From positions 188,595 to 252,594 of the forward strand of contig NZ_BMNE01000002.1 in the NCBI RefSeq assembly GCF_014646295.1: DNA of 64,000 nucleotides, read 5' to 3'. Under the pieces are notes generated by a model, which saw nothing but the letters and a program-made list of their open reading frames with translations, ran no database searches and was not told where the DNA came from. Position 1 is the first letter of the stretch. Every line of letters starts with the position of its first letter. Positions 63,587 to 64,000 of this stretch are shown piece by piece. Position numbers and translations under genes: made by a program. This DNA comes from Nocardia rhizosphaerihabitans. GTDB lineage: Bacteria > Actinomycetota > Actinomycetes > Mycobacteriales > Mycobacteriaceae.

Positions 63587-64000
63587 GTGGTTGCAGCGCT
63601 GTCTGAATCCCTGCTCGACGACACCAAGCGTTCGGCTTTCCTTGCCGACGCCGTCGAGGTTCTCGACGCCGAGGTCTCGGACAAAGGTGGTGCGTCCGGC
63701 CTGGCGGTGAAGGGTGGCTACGCGGCGGTCAAGAAGATCAGCCCGACCATCGTTCCCGACGCGCTGGCGTCGCTGGCGCCGAAGCTGCTCGATCAGCTCC
63801 AGCCGTACTGGGCCGAATTCACCGCCTCGGGTGCCGGCACCTTCGCCGACCTGCTGACCGCGAAGTCCGACGAGGTCGCCGAGTCGCTGCTGGCCGTGAC
63901 CGACGCCCGCGCCGAGTCGTCGAGCCGTCCCGCCCTGCAGAAGGTGTACTCCTCGATGCGTGGTTCGGCCAAGAAGCACGTCGTCGAGGCCCTGCCGCGC
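63587..64000 (+). CDS. DUF6918 family protein (N-terminal part, runs off the window)
   Basis: 138 codons are visible from GTG 63587, with GGAGG 10 nt upstream, open to the end of the window. The helical product reads ALSESLLDDTKRSAFLADAV, DKGGASGLAVKGGYAAVKKI, then FADLLTAKSDEVAESLLAVT, DARAESSSRPALQKVY and SAKKHVVEALPR, which matches the DUF6918 family as I recall it. Function unknown; only the last few residues should be missing. Confidence 0.8.
   Translation, partial: MVAALSESLLDDTKRSAFLADAVEVLDAEVSDKGGASGLAVKGGYAAVKKISPTIVPDALASLAPKLLDQLQPYWAEFTASGAGTFADLLTAKSDEVAESLLAVTDARAESSSRPALQKVYSSMRGSAKKHVVEALPR

Noticed and set aside
1..64000. tRNA or rRNA genes
   Set aside because: No cloverleaf with a convincing T-loop outside coding frames and no rRNA-like stretch was seen by eye; a covariance search was not possible.

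Overview
The window looks like chromosomal DNA of a mycolic-acid actinomycete, most probably Nocardia or a close relative. The DNA is GC-rich with overlapping ATGA/GTGA gene junctions. It encodes the mycothiol glycosyltransferase MshA, two tandem antigen-85-type mycolyltransferase-like esterases, an ESX/type VII EspG chaperone, SenX3-RegX3, BldC, the actinobacterial ribosomal peptide bS22 and menaquinone genes. From memory, the gene order follows the Mycobacterium tuberculosis Rv0486-Rv0548 block (mshA, YbjN, gpm1, senX3-regX3, Rv0495c, ppx, Rv0497-0499, proC, Rv0500A/B, galE2, plsC, serB1, glutaredoxin, hemA-C-D-B, hemL, ccs genes, men genes), with local insertions. No database search was run.

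Layout. 1-6.7 kb: flavoreductase tail, DHA2 drug exporter, DUF1737 protein, MscL, short-chain dehydrogenase, alpha/beta hydrolase and the mycolyltransferase-like pair. 6.8-12.5 kb: mshA, YbjN protein, RDD membrane protein, secreted lipase, ROK kinase and gpm1. 12.6-18 kb: an apparent insertion in the conserved gpm1-senX3 interval. It holds a DoxX gene, a truncated Rpn nuclease, a decayed second DoxX piece, a four-gene orphan type VII secretion cassette, an F420/NADP reductase-like gene, and a divergent HxlR regulator broken by a one-base frameshift whose 28-nt palindromic operator is intact. 18.1-31.8 kb: senX3-regX3, small secreted protein, Cys-rich protein, Ppx/GppA, a large disordered membrane protein, isomerase, thioesterase, proC, HTH protein, bS22, epimerase, PlsC acyltransferase, HAD phosphatase and glutaredoxin.

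31.8-44 kb: a haem block, rex-hemA-hemC-cobA/hemD, then hemB and hemL. A Rex operator lies over the rex promoter, so haem synthesis probably responds to NADH/NAD+. 43.3-48.3 kb: histidine phosphatase, then a System II cytochrome c maturation operon (TlpA-like thioredoxin, a 75-aa protein, CcdA, ResB, CcsB). 48.4-53.5 kb: a frameshifted small gene, an unknown zinc-ribbon protein, BldC, DUF4229, a Cds1-like cysteine desulfhydrase, a DHFR-like reductase, an HTH/Clp-N pair with twin operators, and a holin-like protein. 53.5-64 kb: menA, SRPBCC protein, a large AfsR/SARP-type regulator, a DrrAB-type ABC exporter, menE, VOC protein, menB and a DUF6918 protein that runs off the end.

Most genes are ordinary housekeeping. 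The parts most worth a second look are the orphan type VII cassette and the scarred island around it, a 30-nt intergenic repeat present three times, the HTH/Clp-N module, and a recurrent TAnnnT box 6-7 nt before start codons that suggests many leaderless transcripts.
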